Shown here: piece by piece, positions 1 to 11,545 of the stretch | Layout of the letters: each line of letters begins with the position of its first letter | Position numbering within the stretch: position 1 is the first letter of the stretch | Assembly: GCA_008508345.1 (NCBI GenBank) | Contig: QNGE01000896.1 | Location: 41,154 to 105,153, forward strand | Length of the DNA stretch: 64,000 bases | Direction of reading: 5' to 3' | Source of the DNA: Paragonimus westermani | Lineage: Eukaryota; Platyhelminthes; Trematoda; Plagiorchiida; Troglotrematidae | The notes under the pieces: model-generated | Databases searched by the model: none | What the model was told of the DNA's origin: nothing | The model's input: only the letters and a program-made list of their open reading frames with translations | Made by a program: the position numbers and the translations under genes

Positions 1-355
1 GGAAAGTGGAGCCCGGCTAAATAAGCTGCTTCTCTGATAGCAGCACTTCCAGAATTTTAGCTGGATGAGCAATTCTTCCCATCCAGTTGATTTACTCGGT
101 ATTCTCTGTACGTCCGTGTCCCGTCTCCCACTGACTTTTGTCTAAGTTAACGGCATTTGGGATACAATTTCCAGCAAGGTTGCGGTCTATAGTAATGCTA
201 ATCGACCCCAGTACATAATTTACTGTACTTGTCTCGAGTAAACTATTACCAAACGACTACAGTCTGTCTGTGGATAACAACATAATTCGACGTGGACTCT
301 GAAGAACGCTCGTTCAATTTTATACACATTTCTACCAAAACGATATATAGCGCTT

Positions 356-2330
356 TTGATAGAGTTATCGGTTATTTATTCGACCGTTAGGCATCCCTTA
401 CACTTCCTTGAAAAAAACGAGACTGTGATTTGCACCAACCACAAACCGTTGGCTTTCTTCTTCCGCAGTAGATATGATATTTTCTTCCTACGTAGCTCGA
501 TATCCGGACCTTGTATCTTAGTCTTCGTCAGACATACATCACGCCTCTGGTGGCAATAAAATTTTTACCTCCGCCTTATCGCGAGTATCAGCACAGATTT
601 TTCCGGATCAGTTGACCTGAACGCCAGTCCTGGCTCACAATTTTCAAAGGCTTATTTTTGCGCCTGTAAACAGTAATGGGTATCGAATCGTTCGCTAACG
701 ATTCAAGTTCACACCGAGTTACGCCTAACCTGTTGATTCGGTAAATTCTTCTCAATATTCAACGACGGAGATAACCTATCGTCGTAACGGTTAATGTGAA
801 GGCACTCGTAACAACGACACCAATTGAATTAATGTACAAAATACTGAATCACTCAACCTGAATGTGAAAATCCTCAGAAATCAAAGAAAAAATGTGCCTG
901 TACAACAAAACGACAACCCGGCACGAACAACAGTGGTGGACGATAAAACGGGTTGAGCTCACTCAAACAAGTGTTCATTGATTTAGTCAGATCAAAACGA
1001 CTGTTCATGCATTGAGAAACGACGTGAATCATAAGTAACTCAAGGAAAAATACGGAAGAAAAATGTCTTATTTCAGCATTTATAAGTTTACAGGCCTCGG
1101 ACTAAATAGGGTTGAGGGAAACAGTGAAAGCAGATGGTGTAAGAACAAAGATGAGTAATGTAATTCAATTAGGGAAGAGAGCAAAGCATAGAGCCGCCTT
1201 TCAACATCAAAGCTCAACAATCTCAAAATAACGCAACAGACCTTGACAAAGTCAACAGTGGGTTCCACGTCTCACGGATCAGCTTTTGCCGATGTCTGCT
1301 GGCACGAACCCCTGTGAGACCTCCGTCTGACGTCAGCACGTAGTTGCTTTCACCCCTCTCCGACAGTGTGTCTGACACACCAGAAATCGTTGTGCATTTC
1401 GGCACTCAGACCATGACCAAGCCGGTTTTTGACAGGTACGCTCATTCGGGTGCGCCAAAAGGCGTTATAAACTTAGAGAGCGCTTGTTCAGCTGTCTGAA
1501 AATGGAACCAACCATCACGTGTACGCCCAAATCGATCGATATTTCCCTAATTCATTCTAACCTTTATATACACTGATTCATAGATTTTCCGTTACAGTCT
1601 AATATATCTCATTTTCTCAGGATGATCGACTGCTTGACTAAATGACCTGAAGCAACCGTATTACTCAGCGCTACCGCCGAAACATCCCCGAAGTTTATCG
1701 TCGAATGGTGGATTGCATCATATAGTTACGCCACGTATATGGCGGCGGACGATACTCTGCAGTTAGGAAGTTGATAAATCGCGGAACTACTGAATATCTT
1801 TTATTGTCACCACCTTTGCCGTACAGCCCATAATAGAGCTGCGGATTTAATGCCTGAGTGCTTCCTTCGACAAGTAGAAGCAGCCACCAAGGCGGTTGAC
1901 TTCACTCTCTGACATAAACACTGCCAGGTGTTCTTGTGGCCAACCAAATCGGAGTTCGCGTTTGCATTGCCGATCAGCCCAACCAAAAACAACTACGCTA
2001 ACTTGGGGATTGTCATTCCTTTGTCACCGGCAACTTTGGTAAGACACTTTCTTTGATACGAGTGACACCGTCCGGGTGTGTCTTTTCCATCCGATGGACA
2101 ACCGTGGGAAACATCGTGGAGTTTTGTTCCTGGCGAATTCCATTGACGTACACTTGTCTTTGTTTGCGTGTTAGGCCGGCCACGTCTCTTAGAATGTCCT
2201 TATGAACGGTATTTCATCGTGCCTCTGAGGAAGAGCGGCATATACATTACAGATAGCTTAGGCAAACGCGAAACAATACAATATAATCTCCTCAGGTTGG
2301 CTCACCATGATTCGTCCAAAACGTCCTCTC
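356..2330 (+). mobile_element. Decayed Ty3/Gypsy LTR retrotransposon, pol 3' half (RNase H, integrase, C-terminal tail)
   Basis: Translated pieces follow the order of a Gypsy pol gene. RNase H lies at 356-559, with an ELSVIYSTVRH..HFLE block and TNHKPL in place of the usual TDHKPL. The zinc-binding integrase N-terminus lies at about 1265-1500 (CETSV, then HTRNRCAFRHSDHDQAGF, with stops between). The integrase core lies at about 1618-1900: a CLTK.PEATVL segment, IVEWWIASY and a TAHNRAADLMPECFLRQ-type block, where active copies have TAYHPAANG..ERFHRQ. The C-terminal tail at about 2130-2290 resembles the RRP...PYE...KRETIQYNLLRL segment typical of flatworm Gypsy elements. Stops and frameshifts are frequent, so it is a dead copy. 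The reverse transcriptase would lie left of the window. LTR boundaries were not found. Family assignment comes from recalled motif patterns. Confidence 0.8.
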
Positions 2331-3480
2331 ACTGAACTTCGTCGTACGTCACCCAGCCTTCGACTATTGATGTGTTCCCTAGCACCGCGAGAGAGTCTAC
2401 TGCAGAACTTCCTCACTCTGGACTCAAAATTTATTTCACAGATTATCTCCTGGAACGGTGGTAACGTAGCGATAGTTCAAGCAATCAAAAGAAAGTTTTG
2501 TGAATATGTAGTGGTCAAAAACAGTCTTAGGCTACCCTGAGTGAATGCTGGCGTATTTCACTGAGTTCAGTAACCAAAAATGAACGAATGCAAAAGGACA
2601 GTTACGGGGTTTTTAGCAAGTTATAGGAATAAAGAGCTTGACTGACAGAAAAGGTTCAAGAGGACCACCACCACAATATTCCAACTTACCAGTATCCGGG
2701 AAACGAGGATATTCTAAGATTACTGTGGGCGGCTGAAACGCGGCCGGTGCTGCGACGATGTTCGGAGTACAACGGAGCTAAAAATGGATGGGATCCGTGT
2801 AGTATCGCCAAGCAACTACGCCACAGGTAGAAGAGCAGAAAGACGTGCGTGCACAAAACTTTATTGTAATTGCAAGGTCATTTTTAATCAATTCGAACAA
2901 CCTGCAGAGATGGTACAAAACGTTGCTGTACAATAGTGAAGCATCGTTAGTGAACACAACCGAGAAAAAAGTCTACAATTACAGCGGGATTATGCGTGCG
3001 TTCAGCCATCTCGTTTATTGGAACCTTCTCTATCATCAAGTGATTCGATCGAACCTCAGCGGCTGAAATCTCGTCCAACGTAGACGTGACACATGGTAAA
3101 AACTCGGGGTCGAAAATCTGCAGTTCAGTGTCTGGTATCGCGTCGCAACTTTCATGAACGCCCCACCCCGAACTTTTAAACGTTTTTCAACCATCGTTCG
3201 GGCACGTCTACAGAAAAGCATCACGGTGCGAACTCGCCAAGAACTGTAGGCAGTATCGCTACTTTGCATTCGGCGTTTTAGGCTTGTTGTTTCCGCAGCG
3301 GATTGACTGAATATTGGCTGGCGCAGTTCAAATTCTGCTGCTTCCAGCATTTCGTTCCCAAACCTAGGTTGTTCTTCGAGTGCCTTTCTTGGAAGAAGCT
3401 GTGTAACGGCCTAGAGATTTCAGCAGTCTATATCCAGTACTTTATGCAGAATGGTCAAGAAATCTATAGCTACGTATGGT
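2331..3480. other. No gene recognised
   Basis: About 1.1 kb following the Gypsy fragment. Open frames are short and show no recognisable domain. Part may be the 3' LTR or untranslated region of that element, but without a second LTR copy in the window this cannot be shown. Confidence 0.4.
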
Positions 3481-4476
3481 ACCTGGGTTATTGAGAAAGT
3501 TAACATGATATGTGACGCAAAACTGTTCATCCTTACCTCGTGCCGTCGTGCGGCGCGACTTGGTCTCCGACCACCCTAGATATTACTCTGTGTGGATTCG
3601 GTTCATAGCGTGATATGAGACACTTTTGCATGGTCGCGTAATAAATATCCAGCCGTTGTCACCGCATGGTATTATGTCGTAGCGCGAAAGTCGCTTCTAA
3701 GTGTGCAAACTACGACTTCATTTCAAACTGCCGGAAAGCAGCACACGATCTGGCTAATATCTCGACCGATTTGTTTGGCGGAGTATAGCTGAGCAGCTGT
3801 AGCGACCCCGTTAACTCTCTGCTGCCTATGCTAGAGTCCCGATTGTCAGTTGTGCGCATTTTGATACGAAACTTTGTGTGTTTGCAAACTTGTTTGAACG
3901 AGTATGGATACCAACGGGTACATTACCGCTCATCCATCATTTCACTATACTGTCGTTTCTTGTCATTGTTCGTTCGTCTGCCGGCTTCGCGTGTCGACAA
4001 TAGACCCTTAGCTTACGACTGCGTGATTCTGAACCAGTCGTCGCAGTTCGCTTGAATTTGCACCCCCATTATAATATAAGTGATAGGTTTCATCGATGTA
4101 AGAAATATAGTGTATGTAAATGGTAACTGACGGTTATACAGCGATACGTCTTCGTGAAGATTAATTGTAACGGGCTTACCAGATTAATGTTCGATATACT
4201 GTGCTGCTTTCTTTACGTGCGCGCTAGCCAAGAAATATATAAAGCCGTCTTTGACAATAGCGACTGGATATTTATTACGCGACCGTGCAAAAGTGTCTCA
4301 TATCACGCTATGAACCGAACCCACAGAGGGTAATATCTAGGGTGGTCGGAGACCCGCCACCGATGAGCGAATAATCGGGAGGTGTGTGGTTTCCCAAGTC
4401 GCGCCGCACGACAGCATGAGGTGAGAACAAACAGTTTTGCGTCACATATCATGTTAACTTTCTTAATAACCCAGGT
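3481..4476. repeat. Inverted-repeat element, arms of about 176 and 218 bp around a roughly 600 bp centre
   Basis: The stretch 3481-3656 (starting ACCTGGGTTATTGAGAAAGT) reappears as its reverse complement at 4259-4476, with about 90% identity by eye. Arm 2 carries about 40 bases (around 4340-4385) that are missing from arm 1. The centre (3657-4258) has no recognisable coding potential. This could be a fold-back or MITE-like element, or two copies of one repeat inserted head to head. No transposase is visible. Confidence 0.75.
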
Positions 4477-6031
4477 GCTACATGCTTCTGTGAGTCGCGA
4501 AGCTACTTTACACATCAAAACTTTGGAAGCTCAATTAAGTCTTCAGATCGTTACAGCACTGAAGTGCGTAAAGACCGTTTCTTGACAGATACAAGCTAAT
4601 TGCACCACACGCCCTGAATTTCTAACGGAAGGTTTTCAATTGCTCGGATGCATCATGTACCATCTAAAAAACCGGGCCCCCAAAGCTGCTTGTTTTACTA
4701 CTCCGGCTGGAGGTCTTCCAGGCTACGCACGTTATTTTGACGGTCGGAATGGATGTTGGTCTGCTGTGTGAGGCTGATGCTTGTGCTCATTTTCCTGATT
4801 ATCCTGGATTAGAGCGTGACTATGTGGCTTACCTCTCAGAAGCAAACAGGACACCGTCAATGAATATACAGGTATATCATTGCGTACGCAACTTGTGACC
4901 CGTTAGAAAATGAGCTCTTACCTCACTCAAGAAATCCAGAAAGCTCGGGAACACATCAAGTCGTCACTTGATAAGGTAAATGGTTTGTGGATCAAATCGT
5001 ATCAAACTGCAGTCTGTCTTAAGCGCTGTTTTATGTAGCCACGTGGTCATGGCGTTTTGACGTAATAAATTGTAGAACCCGCCCGAGTCCATTCGGATGC
5101 CAACGGCGTGTATCAGCCGCAACAGTGTGATGAGTTGTTCATATTCAACCCATGCGCTATAGTTCAATGTATCCTGCCATAGTTCATTACGGCCATATTC
5201 TTCCTGCTCTGTTGAGTGATTTTTTAATATTCGGACGCTGAGTTTTTAAAACGCCTCTTAGGGTTTGCTGTGAAGCGGCTAACCTCAGAGTAGTGTTTTG
5301 GTCCTATTCTTTTTGGACAATTCATGTGAACCCTAAATGAACGCGATATACGCTCAACGAACGATATTGGCCAGTCACGTGGTCGTAGTTTGTGGGTGTA
5401 GCAAACTGCACAGGGCTCACCAGACCACTTGCAAGCCCACGGGCTTAATATGGGTTTTTGTCTACCGTAACAGTCTATTAGGTTGGTGACGTTTGAGTTA
5501 TATGTTGCATCCCATCATAATGCCATGTATATATTCAGCTTTAGTTCGCTCCAGTGACCTATTTTCTCTTAATCTGAAGTGCATTTTTTTGTGATCATGC
5601 ATACACTTCATGTTGAAGAAGTTTTCAGGGTTTTCCGTAAAGGAGGCAAACTGCTACGTAGCAGTCCATGTTGCCGCCTTGAGTACCACAAGATTCCTGG
5701 GTAAAGCATTGAAAACCCAAGCCCTACTACGGACCATGTAGTTTAACCGCATTCCTCAAAGAAACCATGTAAGCCAGGCCGCCTTGAGACCTGCGCCACT
5801 ATTCTACCCATGCGCCTTGTACCCCGTTTGTTTCTGGTGGCCTGGTTTCCCCGGTTGTTTTTTGGGATGTAATTCATGAGGCACCTAGCCGCCAACACTT
5901 CTAGTCCCCGCTGTCAAAGTAAGTCCCATTGTACTCTCAAGGTTGCTAATGTTTTTCTCTTCCACGCTACACGTACTTGCACACGTCAAGTTGGTTCAGT
6001 GTTGTAAGCACAGATACATTTCATCTGTGTT
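4477..6031. other. No gene recognised
   Basis: About 1.5 kb without a convincing exon, RNA gene or transposon domain. A perfect 14-base palindrome CTGCTACGTAGCAG occurs near 5650. The open frames present are short and do not resemble known proteins. Confidence 0.35.
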
Positions 6032-6139
6032 GGTAGATCCACTGTAAAAGAGGTATCACGCCCTCATACTACCAGTGGGATATATGCATATCTCACTGAT
6101 AGTATTAGGATGTGATACCTCTTCGACAGTGGATCTGCC
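6032..6139. repeat. Long imperfect hairpin (52 bp arms, 4 nt loop)
   Basis: Bases 6032-6083 pair with 6088-6139. Comparing the first arm with the reverse complement of the second gives 8 mismatches in 52 positions by hand. The centre is the palindrome GATATATGCATATC. This length and near-zero loop fit a miniature inverted-repeat element or a cruciform-forming palindrome. The tiny loop is less typical of a microRNA precursor. It contains no coding sequence. Confidence 0.8.
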
Positions 6140-6739
6140 GACTTATATCCATATATAAATGACGTGAAAACCAAAAGAAGTGGGAAACGGGCTGCAAAAT
6201 TGTTGGGGCAGAGTGCCTCTCCGTTGCCCAGACCGAAGAAGGTTGGCTTGAGGGGTCTCACCCGGAGCCTTTTGTTCAAAAGAGATGCAACCCACAAGGC
6301 AACGGGGGGAGCACGGATTTCACAGCCTGATGCACCCTGTAGGAGGTTGCGACAGAAGCAGCGCAGTTGTTCGAGGATTCACCAACAGATTTGACTTAGT
6401 ACAATTGTCCAACCAGAGGGTCGAAGACTGACGGGGTCATTGGGACGCGTGTCTTCTGTTACCCAAGGCCGGTGACCAGATCGATTCATGTGCCCGTTGA
6501 ACGGAGCTCAGCCACTCAAGGTACCCGGCACACCTTACGTACTCCTTGGCACTGGTGGTCATCGAGGTGATTCATACGCGTTTCTTGGGGTTTGTCCATG
6601 GTTAGTCCTGACCCTTTCTGCTACCTTGGCGTGGTGGTCAGGCTTGCGTGCTGTTTAGATCCAGAGGGCTGTGCTGACTGTGACTTCGGTCCTTGCGGGT
6701 TCAACCTTGTCAGATTGGCCGAAGGGGAGCAGCCAGACA
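6140..6739. other. No gene recognised
   Basis: This interval is somewhat GC-rich for the window. Open frames at 6164-6394 (+) and 6592-6846 (+) have low-complexity, Arg/Lys- or Cys-rich translations without a family I recognise. It may be the left part of the repeat that starts at about 6750. Confidence 0.3.
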
Positions 6740-6749
6740 AAAAGCAGAT

Positions 6750-6880
6750 GCGTGTCTGTGGACTTCTATCCATTCTTTTCTTCGGCTTCGTTGGTGCTTT
6801 GTATGATGACAGGTCTGCCTGGCTTTTCATAGTTNGGTCACTGTGACAGGCAAATCCGAATCGGATGCCGCCAACCATCC
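6750..6880 (+). repeat. Dispersed repeat copy 1, matching 62100-62580 in inverse orientation
   Basis: The segment from GTGTCTGTGGACTTCTATCC through GGCTTTTCATAGT, then TCACTGTGACAGGC to GATGCCGCCAACC, matches the reverse complement of two blocks at 62490-62576 and 62103-62140. In the second copy the blocks are separated by about 350 bases that are absent here. The junction falls on a single unknown base at 6835. The similarity ends abruptly on both sides. No protein family is recognised. Confidence 0.7.
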
Positions 6881-7799
6881 ATGGTTAGTGGAGGCTTCAG
6901 ATGTATGTACGCCATACAGACAACACACCGGACGGACAACATGCTGTCGGGGATCCCATATTTTTTCGTTGGGGCATCTGAAACCCTTTGCTGGCGAGGT
7001 GGCGTACTCCACGTCGGGATACCAACAGTTTATGTGGATTTCATCGGAGACCCGGCTGCCAATCGTAAATCCACCACACCCTGGTACTACTTACTCATTG
7101 TCCGCGACTGCTTATTCGCCGGGAGAACTCCGCTTATTTCGCAGTTGGTCCCCACAGGAGACTGTTCCCCAATCCGCAGCCTGGGAACGTGCCCGGTGGT
7201 GTTGAGCTAGCCCACCCGTTTACCCGGGTGCAAGGTGGGGCAACAGTGGTAGGTCAATTGTTTCATCCGTAAACACTCAGTCTCTAATCAAGCTCTTGTT
7301 TTATTGACCTCGGATAGTAAACCTTCCGCTCCCACAAGGTGAGTACACTTGTGCGTTTCATTTTCAAGCTAAAACCATGTCGTCTTCCTACTTAAGGACA
7401 CCACTACGTCGGCGGTTCACCTTTTTGCTTAAATGCCATATTACCCTTCAAGACAAGCTTTTGGCTAAGGGGAAAGAAAAAAATCAGCTATGGTTTAACT
7501 CAAACATTCAGCACCAAGTTGCCTTGCACACAACCTAGTTGTAAGTGAAGGTATAGCGTCGTAAACAAGACCCTGTATTAGGTAGACTATTAATACCACA
7601 CAGTCTAGTTACCAATTTTGCAAGAACCGTAACGAAAAGACTGGCCCTTAAAACAGTGTGACAACTTGCTCGGTCTATTTGACCTGCTAGATTAAACTTG
7701 GCAGTGGAAGTCTGACGGGCTGCTTTCTTGGCCCTCCAGTTCGCGAGTTGCACCAAACTTAGTTTATTACCGAAAAAGGCCACTAGTGGATGGTATTGC
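6881..7799. other. No gene recognised
   Basis: Overlapping open frames at 6843-7205 and 6881-7210 (+) are the longest in this area (120 and 109 codons), but neither translation resembles a known family. Two overlapping long frames in a GC-rich repeat are more likely chance than coding. Nothing else is visible to 7799. Confidence 0.3.
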
Positions 7800-8110
7800 C
7801 CATAGTGTCAGTGAGAATAGTGAGGGCACTTGTCTCTGCCGACCCGCGTCATCTGTGGCGTCGAAGAAACGTCCACTTGTTGAAGGGATGGGTATATACT
7901 GCATATGTGCATTTTTTTCATTGTTCAGAAACGTGGCCTGTTCGCGATAAAGATATCAACTTATTTGTTACGTTCTGTCACCGTTGTCTTTGCTGAGTAA
8001 CCCACATCAGCTCGTAGTTTGGAACGCTGGATGTACGCGATCAGTTCATTAGATAATTAGGTTGCACAGCTCCCTTCGGCTGGGTCGTGTATTCCGCACA
8101 CTAGCCAAAT
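7800..8110 (+). mobile_element. LINE fragment (RTE-like), ORF C-terminal region
   Basis: The translation shows the conserved post-RT block of the same LINE as at 18300-18600. It reads RHLWRRRNVHLLKGWVY, then SETWPVRDKDIN and FCHRCL, corresponding to [30 protein letters not shown] and FDHRCL there. It continues with the LGCTAPFGWVV-like segment at about 8050-8090. The copy is 5' truncated, has an in-frame stop after CHRCLC, and lacks its own 3' tail. The RTE-like assignment is from memory of fluke LINE proteins. Confidence 0.75.
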
Positions 8111-8246
8111 ATTTGCAGCACTGCATGTTTTTTTATACTAAGATTTCTGACAATTGGGTAAAACTGCAGAGTAATCACGTAACGGCGTGACCACGACCTA
8201 TTTAGATTGACCATTCCGTTGAATCGAGTAGTAGCATCGGTTGACG

Positions 8247-8650
8247 CTATTTCAGATAGAAACGTGTCACAGTAAGTGAACTATTCACATCCACAACACT
8301 TGGTTCTCTTGAACGTTGCCCACCTTTGCTGTTTTCAAGACACTTCATTCCACCTAGAAGTTCCAACAAAATTGTTAGAACACGAAAACTGATCGATGCC
8401 AGCATTTCGTATTGACTCGTCAGCACAAAATTTATAATAACAGAACACGGTTTTTTCTGAACACAAAACTTGTATGTCTTAGGGAGGCCGTAGGGTTGAA
8501 TTGTCGACGACTCACACGATCTAAGAGGTTTGTACGCCATGTCGTCCATTATGCGTAGCTGTAGGAGAAGTTATAGATGCTGTCCCATACAACCGTCTAA
8601 TTTAATGATATCGTCCACTGTCTGTTTGCTGTAGCTGTCTTTGGTCTTAC
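8247..8650 (-). mobile_element. Internally deleted Penelope-like element
   Basis: On the minus strand the translation reads a PYGLPKTYK motif, the start of the PLE reverse transcriptase core (usually YGLPKTHK). Within a few residues it passes into a block, VQKKPCSVIINFVLT, that matches the far 3' end of the PLE at 9488-10062. The bases at about 8385-8460 are the inverted counterpart of about 9970-10045. The RT catalytic core and endonuclease are therefore missing from this copy. The element family is inferred from motifs. Confidence 0.65.
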
Positions 8651-9487
8651 AATATTGACAGCATCTTCAGCACATACGCTTCTCTGTCTGAGATGACTGC
8701 TCCAGATAATGGATCTGGCTTAAGTATTACTACATTTCATAATCCGAGTTATCTTACTGATGGCAGATGGTGGTCTGTGATAGCACTCTGGCCGTTGATC
8801 GGACACACGATAAATTTATCAGCTGTCAGGGAGTTTGGTTTTGAGCCAGCCTAGGTTGTCCGCAGTGGTTGGCTGAAGATGTCAGTTGATCAGAGATTCT
8901 CAAGCCGGGCTTCAACACGAATACGAATAGACCTGTATGATTGTATTTTATGGTCCAGACCCAAAGCTAAGTCTTCTATATAAAAAGAATTCAGTTGTAC
9001 TGAAGGGTAGTCCAATAAGTACCCGAATCTAGTAGGATTGATTCTTCAACAGACTTCTTACATGGTTTCTGCAAACGATTGATATAAGTTCGCTTCCCAC
9101 GATCCATGATCGTCATACAGAATTGTGTAAACACTATACGACCGGATGACAAATTTTCTACGATGGAAAGATGGCAGTGCGACCGGTGAATTTGCGTCAA
9201 ACGTACTGACCTCTTCTGTAGTAGCTTCACACTGGTCCATCACAAACGCACACTAGTGAATACATTACTCCCACGAGTAAGACGAGTCTGTACACAGGCT
9301 GGTCTTGCAGGAGAATTAGATTTGTTCAGTTCTGTACTTCAATCTGGTGGCTATCCATAAAGGTTCATAGAAGGGCATAGTAGATTGAAACCACCGTCCG
9401 AACAGGTGATCACTGAGAAAAAAGAAGGCTCATATAGAATCACCTTTTAAAGGTGATTACAACATGCATCAAACAACGTAAAGACTA
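8651..9487. other. No gene recognised
   Basis: This interval separates two opposed PLE pieces. Short minus-strand frames at 8991-9243 have no recognisable domain. Part of it may be unrecognised PLE sequence belonging to either neighbour. Confidence 0.3.
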
Positions 9488-10062
9488 ATGACTTCGATTG
9501 AACAAACATTTAACGTGGCAAAACTCTGTGTATTAGCTGGGACTTGGAAGCTGTCCGTGCCTTCAGTCAAAGGAGGTCAGCCTATCGATGCCACCTCATA
9601 TTGTGTTTGCCAGTTTACATGCAATTACAAAGAAAGTTACACAGGCAGAACCGAGAGGTGCTTAGTCTCCAGAGTGGTGAAACATTTGCCTAAATGGGTG
9701 CAGAAGTCTGTATTACAGAACGACAGCCGTTGAAACGCGCAAGCAACCAGCGTCTGCACTCGCAAGACACATCCTGATCACTGGTCAGGTTATCGACGCA
9801 GTTCATGCATTCAGAATCTTTTCACGTCATTACGATCCAACATTCTTGCGGTTTGCTGGAGCGGCCGCAATTAATCGACTGAGACCGGCCTTGCGTGTTC
9901 AGAAACAATTGCGCATAAACTTGACTCTCCCCCCACCGATTGACTATCCACCCTACTCTTCTAACTGTTTGACGCAAAATCCGTGTTCTGTTATTGTAAA
10001 TTTTGTGCTGACGAGTCAATACGAAATGCTGACATCTATCGGTTTACTTTTTCTTTCAATTC
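9488..10062 (+). mobile_element. Penelope-like element fragment: GIY-YIG endonuclease and 3' end
   Basis: The frame at 9488-9733 contains CVCQFTCNYKESYTGRTERC, then HLPKWV. This is the GIY-YIG endonuclease signature of PLEs (usually C.C...YIGRT.R...H.P.W), with YIG read as YTG. After a stop the frame resumes with SAFRIF-type residues and RFAGAAAINRLRPALRVQKQL, matching the usual endonuclease end (EALAI...P.L.VQK...L.LP). Cys residues before the GIY-YIG block fit the extra zinc-binding part of PLE endonucleases. The reverse transcriptase is absent. The 3' end at 9970-10062 is shared with the inverted piece at 8385-8470. Confidence 0.75.
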
Positions 10063-10065
10063 CCC

Positions 10066-10140
10066 CATGTTCCACGTAGCAATTGTGGTAATCGGTGGTC
10101 CAAGCCACAGCACCTTCTCAAGCTCATCGTCGTTAGGAAT
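10066..10140 (+). mobile_element. Orphan LINE 3' tail
   Basis: The block from TTCCACGT through GGTCCAAGCCACAGCACCTTCTCAAG matches the 3' ends of the LINE copies at 26636-26715 (TTCCACGT..GGCGGCCCGAGCCACAGTGTCC) and, on the minus strand, 63590-63655. No LINE coding sequence precedes it. It directly abuts the PLE 3' end. It is best read as a severely 5'-truncated insertion. Confidence 0.65.
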
Positions 10141-10734
10141 AAATAAGTAAATGATATCGTTCGGATAAATATTCTCAGTGTTTTCGCTCAGCCTCCTTCC
10201 CTTTTCTTTGTTTCCTGCAATAATTATAAGTTGGTGAAGGAGTGCTCTGAAAGCTTCGAACGTTCTTGCAAATACCGTCTCATCTACACTTCCGACCCGT
10301 TTGTTTGTTTGTAGAGTACGCATGGATTTTGTAGTTTCCAGTTCAGTCTTGGGGACTGACCAATTCAGCTCTGTCTTTACATCTTCCCCCACTTCTAAAC
10401 TATTATCGGTCTTGTCATTTTTTATTACAGTGAGTCATTGTTGACGGTGATAGTGATAAGTATTGTTTTCACATGCACCTATGTTGAGGGTTTTGACGGA
10501 AATTTCACGTTTCTGGGGCTACCACATACCCTGGCGATCTTGTAAACATTTATAGTAGATTGTGGATTCAACATCTCTTCTGAGTGACAAGGAAATCAAC
10601 TGCAGCGTCATCACATCCGGATTCATTTACACTTAACGAATTACGTTTTGACACTGGTGGACCCACCTTGACTCTTGTTGCTTTCAAGACAGTTTGTTCG
10701 TGTAGGGTTAGCACTTTTGGCAGCATATCGATAA

Positions 10735-11545
10735 CCGTTAGCATCTCAACTGAAGTGCGACAAGGTTGTTTAGTCTCCGCCTTCCTATTTAACTTCGAAG
10801 TAGATGAGATCCTAGAATTTTCCCCAACAGATTGCGAATTTGATGGTGTGGAACTGCTTCCAGGCACTTTAATTCGAGACAGAGTATGCAGACGACATCG
10901 CCTTAATCTGTGAGGGTTCACAGGGAGCCCAAAACACCTTAGACTGATCGAGGGTTTCAGTTCGTCAGTTCGGTGTGACTTTTATGTCTGTTAAGTGCAA
11001 GGTGCTGTTGCAAGATTGGCATGATTCCGCGCCCGCTCTCATCTTTGATGGTGAACCGTCGAAAGTAGTCGAGAATTTAATGTGCTTTAGGGGCTGTATC
11101 AACCCTGATAGAGTGTCTCAAGAAGTCACATCGTGTAGCACAGGCTCTGCTAGCGTTTGGCACTCTACGCCATATGTGACGGTATTATCTCAGTCTGTGA
11201 AAAACCGATTGTATAGTGCCATTATAAGGGCAGTCCGAAACCTGGTTCATTCGAACGGAGTATTTAGAGGTTGTTTATAAAGTATGTTTTCGGCTATCTG
11301 TGTCTCCGAAACATTAGCGGCTTGTGGGTGGAGCACCGTTTCAGTCGACAAGTCTTCGGAGCGGATAAACTTTGTCAGTCCTTAACCACATTGATCTCTT
11401 CTCACAGGCTTCGCTGACTTCGCCAACTCGCTACCTGCCACATCGTGCCTTGTTTGAGACTGATGGGTCAGGTTGGAATCGGCAACTTGGTGGTCATCGG
11501 ATGACTTGAGTTTCGGGGTATGAGGACACTCACATTGAAGTTATC
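10735..11545 (+). mobile_element. LINE fragment (RTE-like): RT core to C-terminus
   Basis: STEVRQGCLVSAFLFNFEVDEILE at 10747 onward is the RT block that normally reads GVRQGCP.SPFLFNF.IDE.LE. The catalytic YADD box is present at 10885-10896, but only in a different frame from the upstream block, so at least one frameshift separates them. Downstream come [17 protein letters not shown] (for YLGSCISPD), and near 11400-11500 a LPHRALFE..G.N...GGHRMT tail. Stops are numerous. The copy is truncated on the left and its 3' tail was not seen. The family is inferred by comparison with the copies at 16640 and 24220. Confidence 0.8.

Noticed and set aside
6843..7210. Overlapping + frames of 120 and 109 codons
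   Set aside because: Both frames are open at once in a repeat-like, GC-richer stretch. No domain, splice or start context supports either.
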